From Hyphomicrobium sp. (GTDB lineage: Bacteria; Pseudomonadota; Alphaproteobacteria; Rhizobiales; Hyphomicrobiaceae), in contig JAIEMV010000002.1 in NCBI GenBank assembly GCA_019751875.1, forward strand, positions 186,001-250,000: a stretch of 64,000 nucleotides of DNA, given 5' to 3'. The notes under the pieces are model-generated. The model made no database searches and was not told the origin of the DNA. It worked only from the letters and a program-made list of their open reading frames with translations. This document shows, piece after piece, positions 1-9,542 of the stretch. Within the stretch, counting starts at the first letter, position 1. The number at the start of each line of letters is the position of its first letter. A program made the position numbers and the translations under genes.

Positions 1-344
1 TCGCGCAGGATTTGGATCTCGTCTTCGAGACGCCGCCGCTCGCTTGCAGCAAGGGTCACATCCGTGCTCGGCACCATCAGCCGCCGACTGTCCACCGAAC
101 CAATTTCAAGCTTGCCCGTTGCCAGCCCCTCGACGCGAATGGAACTGGGATCGGCGTCCGCCGGCACGTCCGAGAGCACCACCGTGTGCATGCCTTTTTC
201 GATTTTAACTTTTGCAACGCGGCTGACCTCAGCCCCCCGCGGAAAGACCGTCACCGCGTCAACGCGCGACGTTACTGGCAATTCGGCAGCCCAGCCCGCC
301 GCCGGCCAGGCCAGGGAGATCACAGTGTAGGCAAGACGGCGCAT
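1..344 (-). CDS. MuiA-like DUF4140/DUF4139 protein, N-terminal fragment
   Basis: The gene runs off the left edge, so only about the first 114 residues are visible. The start ATG at 344 is followed by a hydrophobic segment ending at Gly-Trp-Ala-Ala, which fits a signal peptide. The rest reads SRVDAVTVFPRGAEVSR, then a KGMHTVVLSDVP stretch and IRVEGL. This matches the N-terminal DUF4140 domain of the mucoidy-inhibitor MuiA family (DUF4139). The fragment ends in a charged stretch that could begin the coiled coil typical of the family. The biochemical function of the family is not established. The family call is from pattern recognition only. Confidence 0.7.
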   Translation of the reverse strand, partial: MRRLAYTVISLAWPAAGWAAELPVTSRVDAVTVFPRGAEVSRVAKVKIEKGMHTVVLSDVPADADPSSIRVEGLATGKLEIGSVDSRRLMVPSTDVTLAASERRRLEDEIQILR

Positions 345-446
345 GAGAAAATCCCTGAACGACACGTTGACGACTTGATCTGAAGGAAAGCTCGCTACGC
401 CATTCCCATGCTGGCTGGTGCGACCGCAACCCGCCCGAATTATGGC

Positions 447-1628
447 TCACCCCGGCCGGCGAACGGCCCCCTTGGCTTGAACGGTCCGAAACGCCCAATC
501 GAGCCACGGCAACACCGCGTCAAGGTCCTCAGCCTCGATCGTCGCCCCCGTCCAGATCCTCAATCCGGGCGGCGCGCCGCGGTGGCCGGCGATATCGTAG
601 GCCGCCCCCTCTTCTGCCAGCAGCGTCGCCATATCTCCAATAAATCGCCGTTGTGCCGCCTCGTCCAAACCCGTGAAACTCGGATCAGAAACCGCGATCA
701 CCACCGACGTTAACGACCGCGTCGCCGGATCGGCGACAGGATCGGTTGCCCACTCCGACGCCGCGACCCAATCGGAAATAATCTCGGCATTGCGCCGCGC
801 CCTCGCCTGCAACGCCTTAAGCCCGCCCGCAGCCTCCGCCCATGCGACCGCCTGCTGGCAGTCCTCCACGCACAACATGGATGGCGTGTTGATCGTCTGA
901 CCATCGAACAGCGCCTCATCGAGCACACCCTGCCGCACAAATCGGAACAGCTTCGGCACCGGCCATGGGGGAGTATACGACCGCGCGCGCTCGACAGCCC
1001 GGGGCGATAGGATCAGCACGCCATGCGCGGCTTCTCCGCCCAGGCATTTTTGCCAGGAGAACGTCACGACATCGAGTTTCGCCCAGTCCATGTCCTGCGC
1101 GAACACGGCCGACGTCGCATCGCAAAACGTCAGCCCCTCGCGATCGTTCGCAATCCATTCGAAATTCGCAACGCGCACACCCGACGTCGTGCCGTTCGCC
1201 GTGAAGATGATATCGCGCTTCCGGTTCGCACGACTCAAATCCGGCAAAGACCCGAACGGCGCCTCGTGAACGGCAACGTCATCGAGCTTCAGTTCGTCAA
1301 GAATATCGCGCACCCAGAGCTGACCGAACACGTCCCACGCGAACACATCGACAGCGCGCGCACCGACGAGCGACCACATCGCCATTTCGAATGCTCCCGT
1401 ATCGGAACCCGGAACAATCGCGAGCCGGTAATCCGCAGGCAGTTCTAAAAGGCTCTTGAGGGATGCGATAAGACGGGAAAGCTCCGTACGCCCTTCGACG
1501 GAGCGATGCGAACGCCCCAGCAGCGCGCCTGCAAGAAGGTCTGGCGACCAGCCCGGTGGCTTGGCGCAGGGACCGCTCGAAAAGTACGGGCGTGCAGGCT
1601 TTATCGGCGGTTTCGAGAAGCCGGTCAT
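447..1628 (-). CDS. serC: Phosphoserine aminotransferase
   Basis: A 393-residue PLP-dependent class V aminotransferase. It converts 3-phosphohydroxypyruvate and glutamate to phosphoserine in serine synthesis, and is also used in the DXP-dependent pyridoxal pathway. The N-terminus PARPYFSSGPCAKPPGW and the following LGRSHRS are typical of the alphaproteobacterial SerC branch. The PLP-lysine region is FSWQKCLGGEAAHG at about residue 190. Length is normal. No serA is adjacent in this window, although serC-serA pairs are common in related bacteria. It stands alone between the muiA-like gene and an outer-membrane protein gene. Confidence 0.9.
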   Translation of the reverse strand: MTGFSKPPIKPARPYFSSGPCAKPPGWSPDLLAGALLGRSHRSVEGRTELSRLIASLKSLLELPADYRLAIVPGSDTGAFEMAMWSLVGARAVDVFAWDVFGQLWVRDILDELKLDDVAVHEAPFGSLPDLSRANRKRDIIFTANGTTSGVRVANFEWIANDREGLTFCDATSAVFAQDMDWAKLDVVTFSWQKCLGGEAAHGVLILSPRAVERARSYTPPWPVPKLFRFVRQGVLDEALFDGQTINTPSMLCVEDCQQAVAWAEAAGGLKALQARARRNAEIISDWVAASEWATDPVADPATRSLTSVVIAVSDPSFTGLDEAAQRRFIGDMATLLAEEGAAYDIAGHRGAPPGLRIWTGATIEAEDLDAVLPWLDWAFRTVQAKGAVRRPG

Positions 1629-1712
1629 CGGGTATCATTGCTGCTTGTAAGAGAAGAGTGGCCGCGACAGTGGCGCGCCTATCCCACTCCGTCAACCCCG
1701 CCACGGCCGTGC

Positions 1713-1743
1713 AAAAAGGCGGCTTCCCTTGAAAGCCGCCTTT
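1713..1743 (-). terminator. Rho-independent terminator of the outer-membrane protein gene
   Basis: A perfect 11-bp inverted repeat lies at 1715-1725 and 1733-1743 with a 7-nt loop. On the minus strand the stem ends in a short T-run. It sits just downstream of the stop codon of the 1770-2666 gene and separates it from serC. Confidence 0.8.
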
Positions 1744-1769
1744 CCTGCTTTTCCAGTTAACGCTGCATC

Positions 1770-2666
1770 TCAGTTGAGATCGAGACGAATACCCGTGCGT
1801 AGTTGGTGCTGCCCGACATCTTCAATCGTAATGTCGCTCGTGCCGGTGAGTGTCAAACTGGAGATCGTCAGCCCGCCGTTCTGCCACATGTACCGGTATC
1901 CGGTATCCCAGATGATGCTGTCCGTCACCTGCACCGACAGTCCGGCCATCACCGCCGCCGCAAGGTCCCAGCTCTTCTTTGTCGATGTGCCCTCGGTGAT
2001 GACAGCCGGGTCCGCAGGCGCTGGCGCCACTGCGGGGCAGGTGTTACGTGTCGGATCACCTGCGTTGCTGCGGGTGGCGCAGTTTGCCACCTCGGATGAG
2101 GTGCGCGTCAATTGACGGTAGGTCACGCCGATACCTGCGCCGACATACGGCGTAAAGCGTGAGCTGTTGCGAAAGTCATAATAGAAATTCAGCATGCCGG
2201 TATCTTGCTCGAACTTGACGGAGTCCTGCCGCGTCACGTCGTACGTGACAACGTCCGGATCAGCGAGTCCGACGTCGAACGACGCTACCTCTGTGAAGTT
2301 AGTGGTACCCTGTTGAAGATCGCCGCGCGTATACCAGTCCACCGCAAGTTCCACACGGATCGACGGCGTGATGTAGCGACCGGCACCGATACTGCCGAAC
2401 TCCAGCGGCTCCACATCGCCGATATCGTCGATCGTCATGGACGAGCCGGTCTCATCGAGCGAGCCGTCGGACAGCCACGCCGCACCCACGTCGAAGCGGA
2501 CGTAGTATTCGGGTTCATAGATCGGGATCGGAGCTGGGGCCGGCACGGGAACGGCGGCAGCGTAGGGATCTTTGACACCGGTGTAGATCACATCACCGCC
2601 AGCGAAGGCAGGTGCACCGAAAGCGGCAACCGCGGCAAGCGACAGGCCCGCAACTTTGGTCTTCAT
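1770..2666 (-). CDS. Outer-membrane beta-barrel protein (opacity/OmpW-like)
   Basis: 298 residues. A clear Sec signal peptide (MKTKVAGLSLAAVAAFGAPAFA) ends in an AxA cleavage site. A proline/alanine-rich segment follows (VPVPAPAPIPIYEP), then alternating aromatic strands such as YYVRFDVGAAWL, TPYVGAGIGVTYRQL and IIWDTGYRYMWQNGG. The protein ends HQLRTGIRLDLN, the usual strand-like ending of small porin-like barrels. The fold resembles the 8-stranded opacity/Omp25 family of Rhizobiales, enlarged by a loop at about residues 195-230 that contains two cysteines. It is monocistronic, with its own terminator. The ligand or transport role cannot be read from sequence. Confidence 0.75.
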   Translation of the reverse strand: MKTKVAGLSLAAVAAFGAPAFAGGDVIYTGVKDPYAAAVPVPAPAPIPIYEPEYYVRFDVGAAWLSDGSLDETGSSMTIDDIGDVEPLEFGSIGAGRYITPSIRVELAVDWYTRGDLQQGTTNFTEVASFDVGLADPDVVTYDVTRQDSVKFEQDTGMLNFYYDFRNSSRFTPYVGAGIGVTYRQLTRTSSEVANCATRSNAGDPTRNTCPAVAPAPADPAVITEGTSTKKSWDLAAAVMAGLSVQVTDSIIWDTGYRYMWQNGGLTISSLTLTGTSDITIEDVGQHQLRTGIRLDLN

Positions 2667-3145
2667 CGTGTCATCCCCTCAACAGAGCCGCAGCGCTGCT
2701 GGGCTCCGGCTAACCAAAACTCACGTCGGGGATCGTGGACTGCGCATTCGGTTCACCGTCGAGACATCCAGGGCCTGCAGCCGGATCGAGGGGCTGCCGC
2801 CAGACGCATACAGGAACCAGGACAAACATCGTCTCGTCGATGACCCAATTTCGCTGGCCGCATACGCGCCCCGCCGGGTCCGCCCGGGCTCCAAAAGAAG
2901 CCCGGACCTTTCGTCGTCTCACGGGCAGAGCCGAAACCCCGCCCAATTCTTGCCCGCCAAATCAGCGGACGTCGTACCGAAGGCCGACGCGGAACTCGTG
3001 CGCTGTGATGCTTGCCGCTCGCATCGGCTTCAAACGGTGCTGTCGACCCATGGACGCTGGCGCGCTGCGGCGGCGTCACGGGCGTGTTCACAGAGTAAAA
3101 TGCCGAATAAGGTTTAAAGGACACTTAACCGCCAATACAAAATGA
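2667..3145. other. Gene-free stretch upstream of the outer-membrane protein gene
   Basis: About 480 bases between the outer-membrane protein gene and the glmM terminator. Open frames in it have low-complexity composition, poor starts and no recognisable motif. It presumably holds the promoter of the outer-membrane protein gene, but no convincing -35/-10 pair was identified. Confidence 0.4.
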
Positions 3146-3174
3146 AACACCGCCATCCAGCGGACGGCGGTGTT
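3146..3174 (-). terminator. Terminator of glmM
   Basis: A 9-bp inverted repeat (3146-3154 with 3166-3174) is followed on the minus strand by a T-rich tail. It lies just downstream of the glmM stop codon. Confidence 0.65.
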
Positions 3175-3199
3175 CAAGTCTGAATAAAGCGTAAAGACG

Positions 3200-4552
3200 T
3201 TACGCCGCCTGTGCCGCGACCTTCACCGCATCCACGATGTCGCCAACCACTGCGTTCACGAGCGTTTCGTCGTCGCCTTCGGCCATCACGCGGATCACGG
3301 GTTCGGTTCCCGACGGCCGAATGACGATCCGCCCCTTCTCACCGAGCTTCTGCTGCGCACCCTCGATCGCCTTGCGCACGCGCGTGTCCTCGAGCGGCTT
3401 GCCATTCGCATAGCGCACGTTCTTCAAGACCTGCGGCAATGGCGTGAACCGCGCACAGACTTCTGAGACTGGCTTGCCCGTCGCCACGACGCACGCCAGC
3501 ACCTGCAGCGCCGACACAAGGCCATCGCCCGTCGTCGTGAAGTCGGACAGAACGATATGCCCAGATTGCTCGCCGCCAACGTTGTACCCGTGCTTGCGCA
3601 TGTGCTCGACGACATACCGGTCACCGACCGGCGTCCGCACCAGACCGAGCCCCTGCGATTTCAGGTACCGCTCCAGCCCGAGGTTGCTCATCACCGTCGC
3701 CACCACGCCGCCGGCCGAGAGCTTACCGCGCCGGTGCCAGCTTTCCGCGATCACAGCCATGAGTTGGTCGCCGTCGACGATCTGACCTTTCTCGTCCACG
3801 ATCACGACGCGGTCGGCATCCCCGTCGAGTGCGATGCCGATGTCCGCGCGGAACTCTTTTACCTTGCTCACGAGCAGATCCGGCGCGGTGGACCCACACT
3901 TGTCGTTGATGTTGCGGCCGTTCGGCTCGACACCGATTTTGATCACCTCCGCCCCAAGTTCCCAGAGCGCCTCCGGCGCGACTTTGTAGGCCGCACCGTT
4001 GGCGCAATCGATCACGATCCTGAGGCCCGTAAGCTTCAGGTTCTTCGGCAGCGTGCGCTTGGCGAATTCGATGTAGCGTTCCTGGGCACTTTCCACTCGC
4101 GTTGCGCGTCCGATACGATCCGCCGAAGCGAGCAGAGTGCGCGCATCGGATTCGATCAGCCCCTCGATCGCCAATTCCATATCGTCGGAAAGTTTATAGC
4201 CATCGGGATCGAACAGCTTGATGCCGTTGTCTTCGTACTTGTTGTGCGACGCCGAAATCATCACCCCGATGTCCGCCCGGAGCGACCGCGTCAGCATGGC
4301 CACCGCCGGCGTCGGCATCGGACCTAGAAGAAACACATCGACCCCGACCGAAGTGAACCCTGACATTAGCGCCGCTTCGAGCATGTAACCCGACAACCGC
4401 GTGTCCTTGCCGATCACCACGCGATGCCGATGGCTGCCGGTCTGAAAGAGCTTACCCGCGGCCATGCCCACCTTCAGCGCCACCTCGGCGGTCATGGGGT
4501 GCCTGTTCGCCAGACCGCGAATGCCATCGGTGCCAAAGTAGCGGCGGGTCAT
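3200..4552 (-). CDS. glmM: Phosphoglucosamine mutase
   Basis: 450 residues. It interconverts glucosamine-6-phosphate and glucosamine-1-phosphate on the way to UDP-GlcNAc, feeding peptidoglycan and LPS synthesis. The N-terminus [11 protein letters not shown] is diagnostic. The phosphoserine loop is [12 protein letters not shown], the metal loop is DGDADR, and the C-terminal phosphate-binding loop is RPSGTEP. The open frame extends upstream, but the ATG at 4552 is chosen because it gives the family N-terminus and has a GAGGAG ribosome site just before it. In many alphaproteobacteria glmM directly follows ftsH; here folP and a parA pair lie between them. Confidence 0.95.
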   Translation of the reverse strand: MTRRYFGTDGIRGLANRHPMTAEVALKVGMAAGKLFQTGSHRHRVVIGKDTRLSGYMLEAALMSGFTSVGVDVFLLGPMPTPAVAMLTRSLRADIGVMISASHNKYEDNGIKLFDPDGYKLSDDMELAIEGLIESDARTLLASADRIGRATRVESAQERYIEFAKRTLPKNLKLTGLRIVIDCANGAAYKVAPEALWELGAEVIKIGVEPNGRNINDKCGSTAPDLLVSKVKEFRADIGIALDGDADRVVIVDEKGQIVDGDQLMAVIAESWHRRGKLSAGGVVATVMSNLGLERYLKSQGLGLVRTPVGDRYVVEHMRKHGYNVGGEQSGHIVLSDFTTTGDGLVSALQVLACVVATGKPVSEVCARFTPLPQVLKNVRYANGKPLEDTRVRKAIEGAQQKLGEKGRIVIRPSGTEPVIRVMAEGDDETLVNAVVGDIVDAVKVAAQAA

Positions 4553-4845
4553 TATCTGCTCCTCGTCTTGAAGCCACCCTGGAACGCCGCGTTTGCAGCG
4601 TGGAGAGCGGCGAGCCGGCGGACTATAGGTGCCGGCGCGTTCACTGTCGCGTCCCGGCAGGAAAGCGCTCATCAAACTCTGTTTCGAACATAACACAGGC
4701 GATGCATACGACCGGTCTGCCAACGCGCAGAGCCTTGACGCTCCGGCAGAAATTGGCGGCTGACCGGCCGGCAGGAATCAGATCATAGCAATCTCTTGTC
4801 CATCCGGCAGCGGCCGAACGCGAGAACAAACGAAGGGGGAACGCC

Positions 4846-5730
4846 ATGGCCCATTTTCTGTCGGTTGCCAATCGCAAGGGCGGTGTCGGCAAGTCCACGA
4901 CCGCCGTGATGCTCGCGCACGCTTTTGCAGCCTGGGGCGGCAAGCGCGTCCTTGTCATGGATCTCGATAGCCAGTGCAACGCCTCCCTGATTTTGATGGG
5001 CGGTGAGGCCTGGTCGGAAGCCCGCAAGAAAGGGCTCACGATTTCCGACTACTTCTTCGACCTTTTCGATGAAACCTATCCCGAGCCGCGCGATTTCCTC
5101 GCCCACAACGTCGGCGATGTGCGCCAGGCGTCCGGCAAGCCTCTCGCGATTTCGCTGCTGCCCGGTTCGCTCATGCTGGAAGACGTCCAGGGCGAGCTCT
5201 ACGTCAAGGAAGCTCGCCAGTCCAAAGACCCCGAAGTTGTCGGCCAGCGTGTTCGCGGCCGCCTGGAGCGCCTGCTGCGCCGCTTCGAACAAAGCTATGA
5301 CGTGGTGATCTTGGATTGCCCGCCGGGCTTGTCGTTCGCAGCCCTCGCCGCCCTCAAGATCGCCGACCGGGTCATCGTCCCCTTCCGACCCGATTACGTC
5401 TCCCAGCTGGCTGTCGACCGCATTGCTCTCCTTATCGAGGAGAAACGCAACGAAGCTGATTTGGCCGACATCCCACTCGCCGACCGCCGCTACGCCTGCC
5501 TGGCCAATGGCGTCCGCCCCACCGGCAAGGACCGCCTGCTGATCGAGGAAATCGGCCTCCTCCATCCGCTGCTCGAAGCCCAGATCCCGCATTCCGATGC
5601 CATCGCCAACGCATTCGACTGGGAGGCGCAGGGCAAAACGATCGAGGAGAAGTACGGCGCGGGTGCCGTTCCCTTGCGCGCTGTCTATGATGAGATCGCG
5701 CACAGCTTCCTCATGCAACGCGCGGCGTAA
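4846..5730 (+). CDS. Orphan ParA/MinD-type ATPase
   Basis: 294 residues of the deviant-Walker ParA class. The signature P-loop RKGGVGKSTTA lies at about residues 10-20, DLDSQCNASL serves as switch I, and VVILDCPPGLSF as Walker B/switch II. There is no N-terminal helix-turn-helix, so it resembles the short ParA/Soj and McdA/PpfA-like proteins. Such ATPases form gradients on nucleoid DNA or membrane and position DNA or protein cargo. No parB, parS cluster or gid genes are nearby. Its only partner is the next gene, 11 bases downstream, which suggests a dedicated two-gene positioning system rather than the main chromosome-segregation locus. The cargo is unknown. Confidence 0.85.
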   Translation: MAHFLSVANRKGGVGKSTTAVMLAHAFAAWGGKRVLVMDLDSQCNASLILMGGEAWSEARKKGLTISDYFFDLFDETYPEPRDFLAHNVGDVRQASGKPLAISLLPGSLMLEDVQGELYVKEARQSKDPEVVGQRVRGRLERLLRRFEQSYDVVILDCPPGLSFAALAALKIADRVIVPFRPDYVSQLAVDRIALLIEEKRNEADLADIPLADRRYACLANGVRPTGKDRLLIEEIGLLHPLLEAQIPHSDAIANAFDWEAQGKTIEEKYGAGAVPLRAVYDEIAHSFLMQRAA

Positions 5731-5741
5731 GGACCCTGACC

Positions 5742-6203
5742 ATGGCTAAAGCGACGCGGCCACTTTCTGGAGCCAGCCAGAAGAAATATTTTTGCGACCT
5801 GTTTCAGACGACCGAGGGCCTCGCACCCGAGACGGCCGACATCCTGAGCGCCGTTTGCGAACGCGAAATCGCGCAAGTCCGTGTTCGCTTGCCCATTCCC
5901 GAGCGCGGCAAGAAAAACAGCTCGGCAAAAAGGCTGAGGTCCGCAACCGCAGCTGAACCGGTCGCTGCCGACGTCGTGTTCGACCCATTCGCTTTCAGCG
6001 TCGTCGTGGTGATCACAAAAGAGGGCCGCGATGGCCTGGCTCGCAAGCTGCAGAGCATCGCCTCTGCCGCTGATCTGAGATCACTCGCCAAAGCCCAGCA
6101 CGTCGCCCTCCCGGAGGGTGATCTGACTTCTGACGAATTGCGCGCCGCAATTGTCGAAGGTGCCCTCCAGCGCATTGCCAACCGCAAGGCTGCCGCGAGC
6201 TGA
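5742..6203 (+). CDS. Unrecognised basic protein, putative partner of the ParA-like ATPase
   Basis: 153 residues with no family I can name. The N-terminal part (about 1-60) is mixed and helical. A basic, low-complexity linker follows (RGKKNSSAKRLRS, about 63-75), then a hydrophobic strand FSVVVVITKEG. The C-terminus (about 108-148) reads LRSLAKAQHV...DLTSDELRAAIVEGALQRI. This has the helix-extended-helix pattern of SAP/HeH/Rho-N-type nucleic-acid-binding motifs. It begins 11 bases after the ATPase stop and almost touches convergent folP. By position it is the likely cargo adaptor or ParB analogue. That role is an inference; the DNA-binding reading rests on a short motif. Confidence 0.6.
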   Translation: MAKATRPLSGASQKKYFCDLFQTTEGLAPETADILSAVCEREIAQVRVRLPIPERGKKNSSAKRLRSATAAEPVAADVVFDPFAFSVVVVITKEGRDGLARKLQSIASAADLRSLAKAQHVALPEGDLTSDELRAAIVEGALQRIANRKAAAS

Positions 6204-6204
6204 C

Positions 6205-7320
6205 TTAAATCAGCCCGTTCTCCGTCCCGCGCATCACCGCGTTCCAAACGCAGATCGCCTGAACCGTCTCGGCCACGTCGTGCACGCGAATGATTTGCAC
6301 GCCCTGCGCCACCGACGTAAGTGCCGCCGCGATAGATCCGGGGACGCGCTTCGTCGGCTCCTCCACATTGCACAACTGCCCAATCAGCTTCTTGCGCGAG
6401 GCACCCAGCAAGACCGGAACACCGAGCCCGTGATAGAGGCTCATCGCCTGCAGCACGGCGACGTTGTGGTGCAGGTGCTTGCCGAACCCGATCCCCGGAT
6501 CGACGACGATCTTCTCGCGCGGAATGCCCGCCGCCTCGCAGGCAGCGATCCTCTCCGCGAGGAAATCGAACACGTCCAGCACCACATCGCGGTACTGCGG
6601 ATTGACGTTCATAGTCTTCGGATCGCCCTGCGCATGCATCAGCATGATTGGCTTGCCGCTCTCCGCCGCCGCCCCCAATGCCTCCGGATCATGGGTCAGC
6701 GCTGACACATCGTTGAGAATGTCGGCACCCGAGGCGGCGGCCCGCCGCATCACTTCGGCCTTGCGCGTATCGACGGAGATCTTCGCGTCCGTCCGCGCGC
6801 GCAGACCCTCCAGCACCGGCATCACGCGACGAACTTCCTCGTCCAGCGCCACCGCGTCAGAGCCCGGACGCGTGCTTTCGCCGCCGATGTCGAGAATGTC
6901 GGCGCCGTCCTCCACCAGTCGCAATCCATGATCGATCGCCGCCTGCACGTTAAAAAAGCTTCCGCCATCCGAGAAGCTGTCGGGCGTCACGTTCACGATT
7001 CCCATGATACGCGGTCGATCCATCGACAACCCCGCGTAGTCCGGCCGCGCTGCGATCAAGTGGTCAAACGTCTGCCACATCTCTTCGCCGTGGAACGGCG
7101 GGTGGTACCAGTCCTGGTTGGCAAATCCGTATGTCCCATCAGCCGGAATGAGTTGCACGCGCTTGCCCGCAGCCGCTTCGGCATCGATGAGTTCAATGTC
7201 GGCAAAGCCGAGATCGTCACGGCCACACAGCTTTTCCTGCGCGCTGGATTGGTCGCGGTCGAGACGGTGCCGGTCGTACGCGACCGAGACGATGGGGCGG
7301 AGATAAAAGCGGCGCGCCAC
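6205..7320 (-). CDS. folP: Dihydropteroate synthase with N-terminal extension
   Basis: 371 residues. It condenses DHPP with p-aminobenzoate to dihydropteroate in folate synthesis. The catalytic barrel starts only at about residue 104 (IMGIVNVTPDSFSDGG). It continues with DIGGESTRPGS, the ISVDTRKAEV loop, NDVSAL, IVDPGIGFGKH and the LLGASRKKLIG pocket. About 100 residues precede the core, making the protein longer than the usual 280 residues. The start is a GTG at 7320 with GAGGAT about 6 bases upstream. The gene is convergent with the parA pair and lies downstream of ftsH. Confidence 0.92.
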   Translation of the reverse strand: MARRFYLRPIVSVAYDRHRLDRDQSSAQEKLCGRDDLGFADIELIDAEAAAGKRVQLIPADGTYGFANQDWYHPPFHGEEMWQTFDHLIAARPDYAGLSMDRPRIMGIVNVTPDSFSDGGSFFNVQAAIDHGLRLVEDGADILDIGGESTRPGSDAVALDEEVRRVMPVLEGLRARTDAKISVDTRKAEVMRRAAASGADILNDVSALTHDPEALGAAAESGKPIMLMHAQGDPKTMNVNPQYRDVVLDVFDFLAERIAACEAAGIPREKIVVDPGIGFGKHLHHNVAVLQAMSLYHGLGVPVLLGASRKKLIGQLCNVEEPTKRVPGSIAAALTSVAQGVQIIRVHDVAETVQAICVWNAVMRGTENGLI

Positions 7321-7341
7321 GGGATATCCTCATGAAATGCG

Positions 7342-7373
7342 AAACAGCCCCCGGAGCAATCCGGGGGCTGTTT
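7342..7373 (-). terminator. Strong hairpin between ftsH and folP
   Basis: A perfect 14-bp inverted repeat (7342-7355 with 7360-7373) with a 4-nt loop. It lies after the ftsH stop and directly before the folP ribosome-binding site. On the minus strand only three T residues end the stem. It probably terminates most ftsH transcripts, but it could also act as a folP leader attenuator. Confidence 0.7.
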
Positions 7374-7415
7374 TCTGTGTCTTGCTTTTTCTGGCCGGGA
7401 TCAAGCCCGGACGGT

Positions 7416-9344
7416 TCAGGTACCTGGCTGCGGAGCCATGCCGCCGGCATCCGGCTCTTCGCGCGGCTTGGAGCGACCGGCCGTGGGAACCGCAGAACTG
7501 GCAGGCCCCTTGGACCCGTCGTTGTCGTCGCGCCGCACGATGTTCTCGCCGCGCATGAGAGCCTTTACCTCGTCACCCGACAGCGTCTCGAACTCGAGCA
7601 AGCCCTTGGCGACGCGATGCAGCGCATCGATCTGGTCGTGCAGGATTTCACGGGCCTTCTGCTCACCCGCGGTGATCAAGTTGCGGATTTCCTGATCGAT
7701 CAGCTTCGCAGTGTCATCCGACAGGTTCTTCGACTGCGTCACCGAGTGCCCCAGGAAAACCTCCTGTTCGTTGCCATTGTAGCGAACGCGCCCGAGCTTG
7801 TCGGACATGCCCCACTCCATGATCATCGCGCGGGCAAGCTGTGTCGCCATCTGGATGTCGCCGGTCGCACCGTTCGTCACGTTGTCCGGACCGCCGAGAA
7901 TCATCTCAGCTTCACGGCCACCGAACAAAACGGCGAGACGCGCTTCGCACCACGCTTTAGTGCGGCTGTAGCGATCCCCTTCCGGCAAGTTCATGGTCAC
8001 GCCCAGCGCACGGCCGCGCGGTATGATCGTCACCTTGTGCAGCGGATCGTAAGGCACGACGAGACCGACGATCGCGTGACCGGCTTCGTGATAGGCGGTG
8101 TTGCGCTTCTCCTCGTCGCTCATGACCATGGACCGGCGTTCCGCGCCCATCATCACCTTGTCCTTGGCGTCTTCGAATTCCTGCTGGGTCACAAGCCGCT
8201 TGTTGCGGCGTGCGGCGAGCAGGGCCGCTTCGTTGACGAGGTTTGCAAGATCGGCACCCGAAAAGCCCGGGCAGCCGCGCGCGATTGTCTTGGCATCCAC
8301 ATCCGGCGCCAGCGGCACCTTCTTCATGTGCACGCGCAAAATCTTCTCGCGCCCGACCACATCCGGGTTGGGAACTGTGATCTGCCGGTCGAAACGGCCC
8401 GGTCGCAGCAGCGCCGGATCGAGCACGTCGGGACGGTTCGTCGCCGCGATGACGATGATGCCCTCGTTCGCCTCAAAGCCGTCCATCTCGACAAGCAGCT
8501 GGTTCAGAGTCTGCTCACGCTCGTCGTTGCCACCGCCGAGCCCGGCGCCACGATGGCGACCGACCGCGTCGATTTCGTCGATGAAGATGATGCACGGGGC
8601 ATTCTTCTTTGCCTGCTCGAACATGTCGCGCACACGGCTCGCACCGACGCCGACGAACATTTCGACGAAGTCGGAACCCGAGATCGTGAAGAACGGCACG
8701 TTCGCTTCACCCGCCACGGCACGCGCTATGAGCGTTTTACCGGTGCCCGGAGGACCCACGAGCAGCGCGCCGCGCGGAATACGACCGCCAAGGCGCTGGA
8801 ACTTCTGCGGGTCGCGCAGGAATTCCACGATCTCTTCCAGGTCCGTCTTGGCTTCGTCCACGCCCGCGACGTCTTCAAACGTCACGCGGCCTTGGCGCTC
8901 GGTCAAAAGCTTTGCGCGGCTCTTGCCAAAGCCCATGGCTCGGCCCGACCCCGACTGCATCTGGCGCATGAAGAACACCCAGACACCGATCAAGAGAAGC
9001 ATCGGGAACCAGTTGAGCAGCACGCTCATCAGCGACGGTACATCCTCGTCTGAGGGACGCGCCTTGAACTTGATGCCCTTTTTCTCCAGGCGCTCGACCA
9101 GCATCCGGTCGTCCGGAGCGTACGTGGTGAACTGCTGCCCACCTTCGCTGAGCGCACCATAGATGCGATTGCCCGCGATCGTCACCTCGGTGACGCGGCC
9201 GCTATCGACCGCCGCGATAAATTCCGAGTAGGTGATCTCGTTACCGCGCCGGTTCTGCGCCGGGCTGTTGAACAAATTGAAGAGCGCAGCGAGCAGCACG
9301 AGCACGGCCACCCAGATCGCAAGCTTCTGAAAGTTGGGGTTCAT
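7416..9344 (-). CDS. ftsH: ATP-dependent zinc metalloprotease FtsH
   Basis: 642 residues. A membrane-anchored AAA+ protease that degrades misfolded and regulatory membrane and cytosolic proteins. Two N-terminal membrane helices lie at about residues 9-25 and 107-125 around a periplasmic domain. Walker A is GPPGTGKT at 197-204, Walker B is [11 protein letters not shown], the second region of homology is [20 protein letters not shown], and the zinc motif is HEAGH. The Ala/Pro/Gly-rich C-terminal tail is normal. It lies downstream of tilS, as in most alphaproteobacteria. A sigma-32-like promoter is proposed in the 200-bp gap upstream. Confidence 0.97.
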   Translation of the reverse strand: MNPNFQKLAIWVAVLVLLAALFNLFNSPAQNRRGNEITYSEFIAAVDSGRVTEVTIAGNRIYGALSEGGQQFTTYAPDDRMLVERLEKKGIKFKARPSDEDVPSLMSVLLNWFPMLLLIGVWVFFMRQMQSGSGRAMGFGKSRAKLLTERQGRVTFEDVAGVDEAKTDLEEIVEFLRDPQKFQRLGGRIPRGALLVGPPGTGKTLIARAVAGEANVPFFTISGSDFVEMFVGVGASRVRDMFEQAKKNAPCIIFIDEIDAVGRHRGAGLGGGNDEREQTLNQLLVEMDGFEANEGIIVIAATNRPDVLDPALLRPGRFDRQITVPNPDVVGREKILRVHMKKVPLAPDVDAKTIARGCPGFSGADLANLVNEAALLAARRNKRLVTQQEFEDAKDKVMMGAERRSMVMSDEEKRNTAYHEAGHAIVGLVVPYDPLHKVTIIPRGRALGVTMNLPEGDRYSRTKAWCEARLAVLFGGREAEMILGGPDNVTNGATGDIQMATQLARAMIMEWGMSDKLGRVRYNGNEQEVFLGHSVTQSKNLSDDTAKLIDQEIRNLITAGEQKAREILHDQIDALHRVAKGLLEFETLSGDEVKALMRGENIVRRDDNDGSKGPASSAVPTAGRSKPREEPDAGGMAPQPGT

Positions 9345-9428
9345 CGAGCGTCCTATCAGGCCGCGGATCAGGGCCGCTGGCCGTTGGTCGAGGGTCCCGG
9401 CACCGATCCCGGCCCCCTAGAGTGGTTA

Positions 9429-9457
9429 AGATAGGGGGAGGGGCAGGATTTGCCAAG
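9429..9457 (-). promoter_or_regulatory. Possible RpoH-type promoter of ftsH
   Basis: On the minus strand CTTGGC (9457-9452) is followed, after a 16-base spacer, by CCTATCT (9435-9429). This is close to the alphaproteobacterial sigma-32 pattern (CTTG-N-CCTATnT) and would start transcription about 75 bases before ftsH. ftsH is a classical heat-shock gene. The match is by eye. Confidence 0.35.
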
Positions 9458-9542
9458 GCTCGCTAGCATGACGACGATCTCCTGCCCGTAACTTAGTTTA
9501 CGTGAGTGCGAGCAATCCGATCCCTTTCTTCGCTGAATATGC

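Noticed and set aside
7332-9053. 573-codon open frame on the plus strand opposite ftsH
   Set aside because: It mirrors the codon pattern of ftsH, has an arginine/histidine-rich composition and no motif; a GC-rich shadow frame.
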